A stretch of DNA of 17,283 bases from an uncultured Actinomycetes bacterium (GTDB lineage Bacteria > Actinomycetota > Actinomycetes > Nanopelagicales > Nanopelagicaceae). Below are positions 5,811-14,675 of this stretch, piece by piece. The DNA is taken from NCBI GenBank assembly GCA_903893085.1, contig CAITKS010000041.1, positions 1 through 17,283 of the forward strand. Reading direction: 5' to 3'. Position numbers and translations under genes: made by a program. Position 1 is the stretch's first letter. The number at the start of each line of letters is the position of its first letter. Below the pieces are notes generated by a model. The model was not told the origin of the DNA. It did not search any database and was given only the letters and a program-made list of their open reading frames with translations.

Positions 5811-6719
5811 ATGGCCGAATTAGCGATCTCAGTAAGCGATCTGAGCAAGAAGTATGACTCTGGGCTCGCAGTTTCACATTCAAATTTCCAAGTGCCGCTC
5901 GGCACAATCTGTGGCTTTGTTGGTCCTAACGGAGCAGGCAAAACCACCACGATCCGTATGTTGCTCGGGCTGATCTCTCCAACTGGTGGTTCAGGAGAAA
6001 TTTTAGGGCAATCAATTTCTTCACCAGATAAGTACTTGTCTCAAGTTGGAGCCATGATCGAAGGCCCTGCTTTTTATCCAGCGCTATCAGGTGCTGAAAA
6101 TCTTAAAGTTTTAGCAACACTTGGTGGCTTTCCAATAGAGCGCGTTGACCAATTGCTGGAACAAGTTGGTTTGGCCGAACGCGGAAAATCAAAGTACAAG
6201 ACTTATTCACTTGGCATGAAGCAGCGTTTAGGTATCGCAGCGGCTCTTCTTCCAAATCCAAAGTTATTGATTCTGGATGAACCTACAAATGGTTTAGATC
6301 CTGAAGGTATCCAAGAGATTCGCCAATTGCTTCGTAAATTAGCTGATGAAGGAACAACCGTCTTTGTCTCGTCACATTTACTTTCCGAATTAGAAATCAT
6401 CAGCGAATATTTAGTGATGTTGCGAAAGGGTGAAGTTGTCTTCGCTGGTGCTATTCAAGATTTATTCGATGCTCAGCAACCGTTCATGTTGGTAAAGACC
6501 GAAAACGTAAACGATCTTGCCAAGGTAATTTCGATTGCCGAATCTGCTGGACATAAGGCCCATATTCGAGACGGTGTTGCACATATTGAAGGACCAGCCG
6601 AATGGGCAGGAGTCTTAAATAAATTGGCATTTGATGCCGGAATTTTGCTAACTCAATTATCTCCGCAGCTACCAAACTTAGAAGAGACCTTCTTTGAAAT
6701 GACAGGAGATCAGAAATGA
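5811..6719 (+). CDS. ABC-2 type exporter, ATP-binding subunit
   Basis: This gene encodes 302 residues from the ATG at 5811; upstream in-frame codons lie in the promoter and are excluded. Walker A is GPNGAGKTT (38-46), the signature is YSLGMKQR (132-139, a C-loop variant normal for this subfamily), Walker B is LLILDEP (152-158), the D-loop is NGLDP (160-164) and the H-loop is SSHLL with His189. The region after about 215 is the accessory C-terminal domain of drug/lantibiotic-type (BcrA-like) exporters, ending in LEETFFEMTG. It energises the membrane subunit encoded by the next gene, whose ATG overlaps this gene's TGA (ATGA). The substrate is not predictable from sequence. No sensor kinase or resistance gene is nearby, so a lipid, peptide or antibiotic substrate is equally possible. 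Confidence 0.9.
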   Translation: MAELAISVSDLSKKYDSGLAVSHSNFQVPLGTICGFVGPNGAGKTTTIRMLLGLISPTGGSGEILGQSISSPDKYLSQVGAMIEGPAFYPALSGAENLKVLATLGGFPIERVDQLLEQVGLAERGKSKYKTYSLGMKQRLGIAAALLPNPKLLILDEPTNGLDPEGIQEIRQLLRKLADEGTTVFVSSHLLSELEIISEYLVMLRKGEVVFAGAIQDLFDAQQPFMLVKTENVNDLAKVISIAESAGHKAHIRDGVAHIEGPAEWAGVLNKLAFDAGILLTQLSPQLPNLEETFFEMTGDQK

Positions 6720-7519
6720 TCGGCAGCATTGCTCGTGTCTTCCTCGCCGAATGGCGCAAATTGCGTCGCCCAACACTTTTACTCGGAACACTTGGCGCAG
6801 TTGCCTTCTTTAGCATTCTGGTCTCGTCATTACTTTTCTTAATGATTGATTCGCCAAATGGCAATGGTGATCGTGGAATACGCATAACGCGAGAAATGCT
6901 TTCGTTGCCAAGTGGAGCAACTCAAGCCTTTTCAAGCATTGGCAACTTACTCGGCATAATCGCGCTCTGTGTTTTTGCGGCTCAGACCGCCCAAGAATAT
7001 TCACTTGGCACTTTGCGAAATTTACTAGTTCGCCAACCAGGTCGAATCCGTTTACTTATTGGCAAATTAGCTTCAATGAAGATGTTTGCAGTCATTATGA
7101 CTCTCGTAAGCGCTGTGATCTCAATTGGAGTTTCTTACGCGCTAGCTGGTGGTAAAAATGTAAATACCACGCTCTGGTTCAACTCAGATGGTCGTATCGA
7201 AATTGCGAAGACATTGCTTAACGTATTCATTTCAATTCTTGGTTTCGGGATAATCGGCATGGTTTTGGGAATTCTCTTGCGTTCACCGATTAGCTCAATC
7301 TCTTTGGGAGTCCTCTGGCTATTAATTGTCGAGAATATTGTTGGCGCCGTTAAATCCAGCACCCTCGAATGGCTACCTGGAAATCAATTAGCAACAATTG
7401 CAGTTGGTGGAACCGAAACAATTAGCTACACGCACGCACTTTCACTTTCTGGTCTGTATGTTGGCATCGCATTGGTAATCGCAACAGTGCTCTTTACAAA
7501 ACGAGATGTAGCCAACTAA
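6716..7519 (+). CDS. ABC-2 type exporter, membrane subunit
   Basis: This gene encodes 267 residues with six likely membrane segments (about 20-43, 73-91, 116-143, 165-188, 190-212, 242-261), the usual count for one ABC-2 permease. The cytoplasmic-loop motif EYSLGTLRNLLVRQPGR (94-110) after segment 2 is the coupling-helix region seen in this family, and an N-terminal AEWRKLRRPT precedes segment 1. It is translationally coupled to the ATPase by a 4-bp overlap and forms a dimeric pore with it. Substrate unknown. Confidence 0.85.
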   Translation: MIGSIARVFLAEWRKLRRPTLLLGTLGAVAFFSILVSSLLFLMIDSPNGNGDRGIRITREMLSLPSGATQAFSSIGNLLGIIALCVFAAQTAQEYSLGTLRNLLVRQPGRIRLLIGKLASMKMFAVIMTLVSAVISIGVSYALAGGKNVNTTLWFNSDGRIEIAKTLLNVFISILGFGIIGMVLGILLRSPISSISLGVLWLLIVENIVGAVKSSTLEWLPGNQLATIAVGGTETISYTHALSLSGLYVGIALVIATVLFTKRDVAN

Positions 7520-7523
7520 CGAC

Positions 7524-7545
7524 ACTCGCTACCTTTTAAGTGAGT
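7524..7545 (+). terminator. Weak hairpin after the exporter operon
   Basis: ACTCGC (7524-7529) can pair with GTGAGT (7540-7545), six pairs including one G-U, around a 10-nt loop. It lies just after the permease stop. No T-run follows, so it is a poor intrinsic terminator and may only be a 3' end protector or chance pairing. Confidence 0.2.
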
Positions 7546-7592
7546 TACACAGGTTGCTCGCTTATTCTGGGGGCTTAAGACCTGGGGGTTTT

Positions 7593-8798
7593 GTGTTGCA
7601 TCGCAAGAAAGTGATTACGCTCGCCGTGGTTTTCGGCTTAGCGTTGTCGACTACCCCTTCATACGCTGCAACGCCAAAGCCAACATTGGCGCAAATCGAA
7701 GCGGCGAAGAAAGCCGAAGCGGCTAAAAAGAAAATTGCAGATGAAGCTGCAAAGAAGTTAGCAGCAGCAAACCAAACTCTTCGCACGCTAACTGCAAAAG
7801 CAAATGCCGCCCAAGCTCTTTACACAAAGGCAAAGCAAGAGTTGGCGATTGCAACTTCTGCCGCAAACGCCGCAGCCGAATATGCGCGCCAGACTCAACA
7901 AGCCGTTGCAGAAGCGCACCGAGTCATCGGCAAGATGGCTGCTAACGCGTACATTCTGGGCGGCTCGTTAACAGATATAGAACCATTACTAAGTGCCAAT
8001 GGACCACAAGATTTAATTGATCAAATTTCAACTTTAGATAAATTAGGCGTGCAAAACACGATGGCACTTGAAAGATATAAAGCGGCAGAAGTAATTGCGC
8101 GTGCCGCAAAAGTGAAAGCTGATCAAGCAAAGATTGCACAAGAGACTGCAACCGCCAAAGTTGCATCCGCTAAGAAAGTCGCTGATGACGCTCGCGCTCT
8201 GCAACAAAAAGAAGTGAACAAATTACAGGCTATTCAAGATAAGTTGGCAAGAGAATTAGCGAGTGCAAAGAGAGTGCGAATCACTCTTGAACAACAGCGG
8301 GCTTTAGCTTTACTTGAAGAGAGTTCGGCAAATACTGCGGCAAATACTGGGGGACAGAAGAAAGTCTGGCCAGATATTGGATTTAAAGGACGTTCCACTA
8401 TTCGTACCACTGAAGCACAACGCGAAGCTGCAGTTGCATTTGCGAAGAAACAAGTGTTAGCACGCAAGCCGTACATTTGGGGTTCAGAAGGTCCAAATTC
8501 ATTTGATTGCTCAGGCCTTGTGTATTCTGCATATAAATCAGCGGGATTAAGTTGGCCAAATTGGGATCGTCTTAACTCTGCCCTTTATGCGGGTTATACG
8601 AAGCATGTTTCCTTAAGCGAACTAGTACCAGGTGATCTCTTGTTCTATTCATACAAAGGAACAATTTCCTCAATCCACCACATCACTATTTATGCGGGTA
8701 ACGGCATGATGTGGGAGGCAAATTCCAAGGATAAAGGCCTTCTCTATTCAAATATTTATAGCGTTAAAGGGCTTATGCCATTTGGTGGTCGGGTCTAG
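7593..8798 (+). CDS. Secreted NlpC/P60 peptidoglycan endopeptidase with coiled-coil N terminus
   Basis: The protein is exported and probably cleaves peptide stems of peptidoglycan (D-Glu/meso-diaminopimelate bond in characterised relatives such as RipA). With the GTG start at 7593 it has 401 residues, starting VLHRKKVITLAVVFGLALS, and a signal peptide ending SYA about residue 25. GGGGG (7584-7588), four bases before the start, serves as ribosome site; the upstream in-frame codons (from 7554) would spoil the signal peptide. Residues about 30-250 are Ala/Lys/Gln-rich heptad-like coiled coil. The C-terminal NlpC/P60 domain (about 280-401) has Cys306 in FDCSGL, His363 in HHITIYAG and Asn377 in WEANS as the catalytic set. 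It sits 9 bp upstream of tilS, so it may be first in that transcript. Confidence 0.9.
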   Translation: MLHRKKVITLAVVFGLALSTTPSYAATPKPTLAQIEAAKKAEAAKKKIADEAAKKLAAANQTLRTLTAKANAAQALYTKAKQELAIATSAANAAAEYARQTQQAVAEAHRVIGKMAANAYILGGSLTDIEPLLSANGPQDLIDQISTLDKLGVQNTMALERYKAAEVIARAAKVKADQAKIAQETATAKVASAKKVADDARALQQKEVNKLQAIQDKLARELASAKRVRITLEQQRALALLEESSANTAANTGGQKKVWPDIGFKGRSTIRTTEAQREAAVAFAKKQVLARKPYIWGSEGPNSFDCSGLVYSAYKSAGLSWPNWDRLNSALYAGYTKHVSLSELVPGDLLFYSYKGTISSIHHITIYAGNGMMWEANSKDKGLLYSNIYSVKGLMPFGGRV

Positions 8799-8807
8799 AG
8801 TTAGTGC

Positions 8808-9770
8808 ATGTCAACCGCTCTGCTTGAACTTCGCAATGCAGTGCGCCCTTTTTTAGAGAATTTAACCGCCGGAGATTGTGTATTAGTTGCGGTTTCAGGC
8901 GGTGCTGATTCACTGGCGCTGGCTTACGCGCTAAATAAAGAAGCTCCAGAATTGGCAATTTCGTTAATTGCAGTAACTGTTGATCATCAATTACAAAGTG
9001 GTTCCGGAGACCAAGCGAAGAAAGTTCAAACCGAATTAAAGGCGATGGGATATCAAGAAGTCATAATTGAAAAAGTTATTGTTCAAGAAAAATCAGGACT
9101 CGAAGCCGATGCACGCACAGCGCGATACGCCGCACTTGATGCAATTGCACATGCATATGGTGCAACACAGATTTTCTTAGGGCACACTCGAGATGACCAA
9201 GCCGAAACAGTTTTGTTGGGACTTGCCCGCGGTTCCGGAACTCGATCACTTTCTGGTATGGCTGTCGTAAATGGAAAATACGCAAGACCATTTTTGCTAT
9301 TGACGCGCGAGCAAACAGTTCAAGCGTGCCAAGAAGCGAAGCTAAATCCATGGAGCGATCCGCATAATGAAAATAAAAAGTTTTCACGAGTTCGCGTAAG
9401 AAATATGGTGCTCCCGGTTATGGAAGCCGAAATTGGTCCGGGCATTGCCGCGGCGTTGGCGCGCAGTGCAGCGATCTTGCGCGATGATGCAGATGCACTC
9501 GATGAGATGGCTCAGGCTGTTATCTCCAGAGTCGATCTAAAAGACCTCGATTGTGCAGCTCTTGCCGAACTCCCTCGGGCGATCCGCTCTCGCGTATTGC
9601 GGGCGGCAATCTATGCCGCAGGCGCCCCTGGAGGTTCTTTGAGCGCAGATCACCTCGCAGCCGTAGAGGCGCTGATCACTTCTTGGCGTGGCCAAGGGGA
9701 GGCGAGCCTTCCGGGTGGTGTGAAGGTGGCCCGAATTTCGGGCAGACTTTCGCTCTTAGCCCGTCCCTAA
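8808..9770 (+). CDS. tilS: tRNA(Ile)-lysidine synthase
   Basis: This enzyme uses ATP and lysine to convert C34 of the CAU-anticodon isoleucine tRNA to lysidine, so that it reads AUA and is charged with Ile rather than Met. Its activity is essential in most bacteria. The 320 residues match the short actinobacterial form without the extra C-terminal domain of the E. coli enzyme. The PP-loop SGGADS (30-35) binds ATP; GHTRDDQAETVLLGLARGSG (125-144) and NPWSDPHN (180-187) with RVRVRNMVLP (194-203) are typical. The ATG at 8808 has no obvious Shine-Dalgarno. It lies between the NlpC/P60 gene and hpt; tilS-hpt-ftsH is a conserved trio in Actinobacteria and Firmicutes. Confidence 0.95.
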   Translation: MSTALLELRNAVRPFLENLTAGDCVLVAVSGGADSLALAYALNKEAPELAISLIAVTVDHQLQSGSGDQAKKVQTELKAMGYQEVIIEKVIVQEKSGLEADARTARYAALDAIAHAYGATQIFLGHTRDDQAETVLLGLARGSGTRSLSGMAVVNGKYARPFLLLTREQTVQACQEAKLNPWSDPHNENKKFSRVRVRNMVLPVMEAEIGPGIAAALARSAAILRDDADALDEMAQAVISRVDLKDLDCAALAELPRAIRSRVLRAAIYAAGAPGGSLSADHLAAVEALITSWRGQGEASLPGGVKVARISGRLSLLARP

Positions 9771-9786
9771 ATCTCCCTCGAGATTT
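9769..9786 (+). promoter_or_regulatory. Perfect 7-bp hairpin at the tilS stop, upstream of hpt
   Basis: AAATCTC (9769-9775), loop CCTC, GAGATTT (9780-9786). The stem starts in the tilS TAA and ends about 9 bases before the AGGAG ribosome site (9796-9800) of hpt. No T-run follows, so it is not a standard terminator. It may be an RNA processing or stability element that sets tilS and hpt levels separately. Confidence 0.4.
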
Positions 9787-9807
9787 GAAATTAAAAGGAG
9801 TCCCTAA

Positions 9808-10359
9808 GTGGATCTAGCTGCTGTCGGCACAGATGTTGAACGTGTAATTGTTACTGAAGAGCAATTGCAATCAAAGGTTGCAGAACTTGCAGCACGCGTT
9901 GACGCTGATTACAAAGATCGTGATCTACTTTTAGTTGGAGTTCTTAAAGGTGCAATCATGGCGATGGCGGATTTAACTCGCGCAATGCAACGTCACATAG
10001 ATATGGATTGGATGGCGGTTTCATCTTATGGTTCTGGAACAAAATCCAGCGGAGTCGTTCGCATTCTTAAAGATTTAGATCGCGATATCACTGGACGAAA
10101 TATTTTGATCGTCGAAGATATCGTGGACTCGGGTTTAACGCTTTCTTGGCTTCGCGCAAACTTGATGTCACGAGGCGCCGAATCCGTTGAAATTCTGGCA
10201 ATTCTGCGCAAGCCAGAAGCGGCCAAAGTTGAAGTTAATTGCAAATATGTTGGTTTTGATATTCCAACTGATTTCGTGGTTGGTTACGGGTTAGATTTTA
10301 ATGAAAAGTATCGCAACCTATCCTTCGTCGGTGTGCTCGCTAAGCACATGTATTCATAA
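9808..10359 (+). CDS. hpt: Hypoxanthine phosphoribosyltransferase
   Basis: This cytoplasmic purine-salvage enzyme makes IMP (and usually GMP) from the base and PRPP. The 183 residues are the usual length. The PRPP loop ILIVEDIVDSGLTL (99-112) includes the two acidic residues of the family signature; LLLVGVLKGAIMAMADLTR (40-58) with Lys47 and SSYGSGTKSSG (72-82) with the flexible loop are typical; and DFVVGYGLDFNEKYRNL (155-171) is the base/Mg site region. The start is GTG at 9808, supported by AAAAGGAG seven bases upstream. It lies between tilS and ftsH with 16 bp to ftsH. Confidence 0.95.
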   Translation: MDLAAVGTDVERVIVTEEQLQSKVAELAARVDADYKDRDLLLVGVLKGAIMAMADLTRAMQRHIDMDWMAVSSYGSGTKSSGVVRILKDLDRDITGRNILIVEDIVDSGLTLSWLRANLMSRGAESVEILAILRKPEAAKVEVNCKYVGFDIPTDFVVGYGLDFNEKYRNLSFVGVLAKHMYS

Positions 10360-10375
10360 GGAAAGCTGCAAAAAT

Positions 10376-12439
10376 ATGGATAAGAAAAACTTTTTCAAAA
10401 AGAAGTCGCCTGTAAAAACCACGGGTGATAAGAAAAACGTCAAGAAGGTGCCCACAACTCGTGCTGGACGCATCATGCGTGGTCCACTTTTCTGGATCGT
10501 TGTCGCAATTCTTGGGGTAACTATTTTTGGGCAGATAACGAGCGCCGGAAATCGCTATACCGAAATTGACACTTCCCAAGCGCTCGATGCAATTTCTCAA
10601 TCTAAAGTTGAATCAGCTCTTCTAATTGATAAGTCTCAAAAGTTACAGTTAATTCTTAAGCCAGGCAGCCTAATAAATGGTTCTAGCAAAGTGGAATCCT
10701 CATATGTGGTCCGCCAAGAACCAACAATTATTGATGCACTTACTGGCAATCCACCCGTAAAGGGCTGGAACGTCGATGTACCTAAGCAATCACTTTTCGT
10801 CACTTTCTTATTCTCAATAGCGCCTATTTTGTTAATTGGATTTTTATTCTTCTTCTTAATGAGCAATGCGCAAGGCGGAAACAAAGTATTTTCATTTGGA
10901 AAATCACGTGCCAAATTACAAGATAATGATGTTCCACAAAATACCTTTGCGGATGTTGCTGGTGCTGATGAAGCGATAGCTGAACTTGAAGAGATTAAGG
11001 ATTTCTTAGCCAATCCACCTAAGTACGCACTATTGGGCGCAAAGATTCCGAAGGGCGTTCTGCTTTACGGTCCTCCCGGAACTGGAAAGACTTTATTGGC
11101 ACGCGCAGTTGCTGGCGAAGCTCAAGTTCCTTTCTATTCAATTTCAGGTTCTGACTTTGTAGAAATGTTTGTTGGTGTTGGTGCAGCACGTGTACGCGAT
11201 CTCTTTGCCCAGGCAAAAGCCAACGCACCAGCAATTGTTTTCGTAGATGAAATTGATGCTGTAGGTCGTCAACGTGGTGCGGGTATGGGTGGCGGCCATG
11301 ATGAACGCGAACAAACACTCAACCAACTTCTTGTTGAGATGGATGGTTTTGAATCTGGCGGACAAGTTATCTTGATCGCTGCAACCAACCGACCTGATGT
11401 TTTAGATCCTGCGCTGTTGCGTCCAGGTCGTTTTGATCGCCAGATCGCAGTAGATCGCCCTGATCTAAAGGGTCGCGAAGAAATTCTTAAAGTTCACGCT
11501 AAGACAAAGCCACTTTCAGATGAAGTTGAACTTCTTAACTATGCACGTCGCACGCCTGGATTTACTGGTGCAGATTTAGCAAACGTTCTAAATGAGGCCG
11601 CTCTACTTGCAGCCCGTGAAGGCAAAAAAGTTATTTCTAATCTGCAAATTGATGAAGCGATCGATCGCGTAATGGCTGGACCGCAACGTAAATCTCGGAT
11701 CATGTCCGATGACGAACGTCGCGTTACCGCCTATCACGAAGCTGGTCACGCTCTTGTTGCGCACGCACTTCCACACACAGATCCAGTTCATAAAATTACA
11801 ATCATGCCGCGTGGTCGCGCACTTGGTTACACAATGGTTTTGCCTGATGATGACAAGTATTCAACGACTCGCAATCAACTTCTGGATCAGCTTGCATATT
11901 CACTTGGCGGTCGTGCTGCCGAAGAATTAATCTTCCACGATCCATCAACCGGTGCTTCAAATGACATTGAAAAGGCAACAGCGCTTGCCCGTGCGATGGT
12001 CACGCAATATGGAATGACCGAAGTGATTGGTGCGATCAAGTTGGGCACAGATGCCTCAGAGCCATTTATGGGTCGCGATTATGGCCATCAACGTGATTAT
12101 TCAGAAAATGTTGCGGCAAAGGTCGATGGTGAAATTCGCAAGTTAATTGAAAATGCGCACCAAGAAGCCTTCGATATTCTGGTCGATAACCGCGTGACCC
12201 TCGATGCCATGGTTCTGCAATTGCTTGAGAAAGAAACGCTAAATAAAGAAGAGATTTCAGAAATCTTTAAGAGGGTAAATTCTTGGCCACGTCGTCCGGC
12301 GTGGACTGGCTCAGCAACTCGTATTCCTTCACAGCAACCACCTGTTGCAGTTCCGGAGAGAATTGTTGTGGAACCAGCCGTAACAAAGAAGCCTTCACGC
12401 GTTAAGAAAAGTGCAAAGAAAGATGGCTCTGACGAGTGA
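10376..12439 (+). CDS. ftsH: ATP-dependent zinc metalloprotease FtsH
   Basis: This membrane-bound AAA+ protease degrades misassembled membrane proteins and short-lived regulators; it works as a hexamer on the cytoplasmic face. With the ATG at 10376 (AAGGAAAG about 10 bases upstream) it has 687 residues; the frame extends 25 codons further into hpt but those are ignored. The order is a Lys-rich N terminus, membrane segment about 37-54, extracytoplasmic domain (55-137), second segment about 139-163, Walker A GPPGTGKT (232-239), Walker B IVFVDE (287-292), second region of homology [20 protein letters not shown] (336-355), zinc site HEAGH (454-458) and a third acidic zinc ligand in GASNDIEKA. The tail is Lys/Pro-rich ([12 protein letters not shown]). 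The stop overlaps the folE start by 4 bp. Confidence 0.97.
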   Translation: MDKKNFFKKKSPVKTTGDKKNVKKVPTTRAGRIMRGPLFWIVVAILGVTIFGQITSAGNRYTEIDTSQALDAISQSKVESALLIDKSQKLQLILKPGSLINGSSKVESSYVVRQEPTIIDALTGNPPVKGWNVDVPKQSLFVTFLFSIAPILLIGFLFFFLMSNAQGGNKVFSFGKSRAKLQDNDVPQNTFADVAGADEAIAELEEIKDFLANPPKYALLGAKIPKGVLLYGPPGTGKTLLARAVAGEAQVPFYSISGSDFVEMFVGVGAARVRDLFAQAKANAPAIVFVDEIDAVGRQRGAGMGGGHDEREQTLNQLLVEMDGFESGGQVILIAATNRPDVLDPALLRPGRFDRQIAVDRPDLKGREEILKVHAKTKPLSDEVELLNYARRTPGFTGADLANVLNEAALLAAREGKKVISNLQIDEAIDRVMAGPQRKSRIMSDDERRVTAYHEAGHALVAHALPHTDPVHKITIMPRGRALGYTMVLPDDDKYSTTRNQLLDQLAYSLGGRAAEELIFHDPSTGASNDIEKATALARAMVTQYGMTEVIGAIKLGTDASEPFMGRDYGHQRDYSENVAAKVDGEIRKLIENAHQEAFDILVDNRVTLDAMVLQLLEKETLNKEEISEIFKRVNSWPRRPAWTGSATRIPSQQPPVAVPERIVVEPAVTKKPSRVKKSAKKDGSDE

Positions 12440-13047
12440 GTGATGTAACGTCAGTTTCAATGGGACCCGAAGATGGTCGCGCACTGCATCCATACGATGA
12501 AGCGCGCGCAACCGCTGCGGTGCGTGAATTGTTATTGGCCTTAGGTGAAGATCCGGAACGTGACGGGCTTAAAGACACCCCTGCTCGAGTCGCAAGAGCT
12601 TTTAAAGAGAACTTTGAAGGACTGTGGCAATCACCTGAAGATGTCCTTACTACCACCTTTGATATCGGACATGAAGAGTTAGTAATTATTCGCGACATTG
12701 AAGTGTTTTCTCATTGTGAACATCATCTAACTCCGTTTCATGGAGTTGCTCATGTTGGGTACATCCCAAGCGGAAAAATTACTGGACTCTCAAAAGTTGC
12801 TCGCTTAGTTGATTTATTCTCACGCCGCCCACAAGTACAAGAACGCTTAACTTCTCAAATTGCGGATGCAATGGTGAAAATACTTAATCCAATGGGTGTG
12901 ATCGTAATTATTGACTGTGAACATCTGTGCATGTCTATGCGCGGAGTTCGTAAGTCTCATGCCAGAACAACAACAAGTGCAGTACGCGGTGTATTACGCG
13001 ATCCCGCAACTCGCGCTGAAGCAATTAGCCTAATTACAAAGGGCTAA
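12436..13047 (+). CDS. folE: GTP cyclohydrolase I
   Basis: It converts GTP to 7,8-dihydroneopterin triphosphate, the first step of tetrahydrofolate synthesis. The 203 residues are the standard length. The zinc ligands are Cys94 and His97 in [12 protein letters not shown] (92-103) and Cys165 in [12 protein letters not shown] (160-171). [22 protein letters not shown] (118-139) and the C-terminal [13 protein letters not shown] (173-185) are family signatures. The GTG start is fused to the ftsH stop (GTGA), implying translational coupling. Together with the next three genes it supplies most of the pterin branch. Confidence 0.96.
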   Translation: MSDVTSVSMGPEDGRALHPYDEARATAAVRELLLALGEDPERDGLKDTPARVARAFKENFEGLWQSPEDVLTTTFDIGHEELVIIRDIEVFSHCEHHLTPFHGVAHVGYIPSGKITGLSKVARLVDLFSRRPQVQERLTSQIADAMVKILNPMGVIVIIDCEHLCMSMRGVRKSHARTTTSAVRGVLRDPATRAEAISLITKG

Positions 13048-13052
13048 ATAAA

Positions 13053-13829
13053 TTGTCTGGTTCTCCTATGAAGATCATGGGTATTCTCAATGTCACCCCA
13101 GATTCATTTGCAGATGGTGGTCGACACGACACATATGAAAAGGCTGTCGCCCGTGGGTTAGAAATGATTTCTGAAGGTGTCGACATCATTGATATTGGTG
13201 GGGAATCCACGCGTCCTGGTGCCGAACGAGTAAGTCCCGAAGAAGAACAAGCCCGCGTGATTCCAGTAATTGAAAAACTCTCGCAAACTGGAATTCCAAT
13301 TAGCATCGATACGATGCGTGCGCAGACAGCAGACAAAGCAGTTGCTGCAGGTGCCAGCATTGTTAATGATGTAAGCGGTGGTTTGGCAGATGATGCAATG
13401 CATGAAACGGTGGCTGAACTTGGCTGTCCCTATATTTTGATGCATTGGCGAGGCCATTCAGCAGATATGAATTCACAAGCGATTTATAAAGATGTAGTTC
13501 AAGATGTGATTGCAGAGATCGAAATCCAAATTAATAAAGCACTGCACAACGGAATTGCCCGAAACAAATTGATTATTGATCCAGGTTTGGGTTTTGCCAA
13601 AGAAGCCGAACACAACTGGGAAATATTGCACCGCATTGAGGAATTTACCGCCCTGGGCTATCCAGTTTTAATTGGAGGCTCCCGCAAACGTTTCTTAGGC
13701 GGTCAAAGTCCTGACGAACGCGAGGCGGCAACAATAGATTTGACTAGTTCACTTCTTGCCAAAAGTATTTGGGCAGTTAGAGTTCATAGCGTGGCTCCAC
13801 ATAAAAGATTAGTAACCGCTCATGTCTGA
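13053..13829 (+). CDS. folP: Dihydropteroate synthase
   Basis: It joins 6-hydroxymethyl-dihydropterin diphosphate to p-aminobenzoate; it is the sulfonamide target. The 258 residues form a TIM barrel with MGILNVTPDSFADGG (9-23), DIGGESTRPGAE (47-58), SIDTMRA (84-90), IVNDVSGG (103-110), LIIDPGLGFAKE (173-184), LIGGSRKRFLG (206-216) and a C-terminal RVHSV (243-247). The start is taken as TTG 13053 because AAAGGG (13038-13043) sits 9 bases upstream and close relatives have a few residues before the pterin-binding strand; ATG 13068 lacks a ribosome site. It is 5 bp after folE and overlaps folB by 8 bp. Confidence 0.95.
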   Translation: MSGSPMKIMGILNVTPDSFADGGRHDTYEKAVARGLEMISEGVDIIDIGGESTRPGAERVSPEEEQARVIPVIEKLSQTGIPISIDTMRAQTADKAVAAGASIVNDVSGGLADDAMHETVAELGCPYILMHWRGHSADMNSQAIYKDVVQDVIAEIEIQINKALHNGIARNKLIIDPGLGFAKEAEHNWEILHRIEEFTALGYPVLIGGSRKRFLGGQSPDEREAATIDLTSSLLAKSIWAVRVHSVAPHKRLVTAHV

Positions 13830-14178
13830 TTTCATCAACATCCAAGGAATTAAATCATTTGGCTATCACGGCGTATTGGAGAGCGAAAACGTTTCTGGCC
13901 AGGATTTCTATGTTGATGTAACTCTAGAAGTTGATCTAACTCGCGCCAGTGTTACAGATGATGTTTCCGACACAATCAATTATGCGGAGGTTACCGATCT
14001 AGTTGTTAAAGAAATAACTGGCGATCGCGTATCTTTAATTGAAAAACTTGCCGGAAATATCGCAGATCGCATCAAAGCAAATTATCCGCAAGCTGCCACT
14101 GTGTCCGTGACCGTTCATAAGCCACAAGCGCCAGTAAATGCGCAAGTCAAAGATATTTCTGTAACCATAAATAGATGA
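13822..14178 (+). CDS. folB: Dihydroneopterin aldolase
   Basis: It cleaves 7,8-dihydroneopterin to 6-hydroxymethyl-dihydropterin and glycolaldehyde. The 118 residues match the family, whose subunits form an octamer. YHGVLESEN (15-23) holds the substrate-contacting Glu22, NYAEV (53-57) holds Tyr54, LIEKLAGNIADRI (72-84) is conserved, and Lys100 in VHKPQAP is the catalytic lysine position of the Staphylococcus aureus enzyme. The ATG lies inside the folP end (ATGTCTGA overlap) and the TGA overlaps the folK start, so the folP-folB-folK chain is tightly coupled. Confidence 0.94.
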   Translation: MSDFINIQGIKSFGYHGVLESENVSGQDFYVDVTLEVDLTRASVTDDVSDTINYAEVTDLVVKEITGDRVSLIEKLAGNIADRIKANYPQAATVSVTVHKPQAPVNAQVKDISVTINR

Positions 14179-14621
14179 GAGCGATAATCGCACTCGGTGC
14201 CAATATCGGTAACCCCAAAGAACAGATGGATTTAGCGGTTGCCATGCTGCGTGAAGCCACTGATTTCAAAGCTGTTTCAAATTACTTTGCCACTACGCCA
14301 GTTAGCGACGTACCCCAACCAGATTACTTGAATGCAGTTTGCATAGTGGAAAGTGATTTGCCAGCGTTAGATCTGCTGGCGCTTTTGCATGGCATCGAAA
14401 AAACATTGGGCAGAGAGCGCAATGAAAAGTGGGGTCCACGCACAATCGATTTAGATTTGATTCAGTACGGAACTCTCTTAAGTTCAGCAGATGAATTAAC
14501 TCTGCCTCATCCACGCGCGCATGAGCGCCGATTTGTAATTGAGCCATGGCATTCCATAGATCCCGATGCAATTTTGCTTACCCACGGCAAGATTTCTGAG
14601 CTTTTGGAGCAAATGCCTTAA
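14175..14621 (+). CDS. folK: 6-hydroxymethyl-dihydropterin pyrophosphokinase (HPPK)
   Basis: It activates 6-hydroxymethyl-dihydropterin with ATP to the diphosphate used by FolP. The 148 residues match the family. ALGANIGNP (6-14), SNYFATTPV (35-43), PDYLNAV (49-55), the signature KWGPRTIDLDLI (85-96) with Asp92 and Asp94 for the two Mg ions, and LPHPRAHERRFV are all visible. The ATG overlaps the folB stop (ATGA). The stop lies in a GCCTTAAGGC palindrome, and a 54-bp gap follows before panC. Confidence 0.95.
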   Translation: MRAIIALGANIGNPKEQMDLAVAMLREATDFKAVSNYFATTPVSDVPQPDYLNAVCIVESDLPALDLLALLHGIEKTLGRERNEKWGPRTIDLDLIQYGTLLSSADELTLPHPRAHERRFVIEPWHSIDPDAILLTHGKISELLEQMP

Positions 14622-14675
14622 GGCTCTAAACTTATATTCATCACCGCCCGGTACCTGAAAGGACTGGAGCCAGAT
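14615..14675 (+). promoter_or_regulatory. folK-panC spacer: palindrome, possible promoter and panC ribosome site
   Basis: GCCTTAAGGC (14615-14624) is a perfect palindrome around the folK TAA. TATATT (14633-14638) could be a -10 box; no good -35 is seen. GGAG (14666-14669), 6 bases before ATG 14676, is the ribosome site. This is the largest gap in the tilS-nadC run, so panC-nadB-nadC may have their own promoter. Confidence 0.4.

Noticed and set aside
5811..7519. Bacteriocin or lantibiotic immunity system
   Set aside because: The ATPase is of the BcrA-like type, but there is no precursor peptide, modification enzyme, second permease or two-component system nearby, so only a generic exporter call is supported.
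7520..7592. c-di-AMP (ydaO-type) riboswitch before the NlpC/P60 gene, as known for some actinobacterial hydrolases
   Set aside because: The gap is only 73 bp, too short for that riboswitch, and I see none of its conserved core.
9551..9817. Separate small gene overlapping the tilS end
   Set aside because: It is a shifted-frame shadow of tilS; the tilS frame contains the family sequence.
13068..13829. ATG 13068 as folP start
   Set aside because: It has no ribosome site, whereas TTG 13053 has AAAGGG at good distance and gives the usual short lead before the pterin-binding strand. It remains possible.
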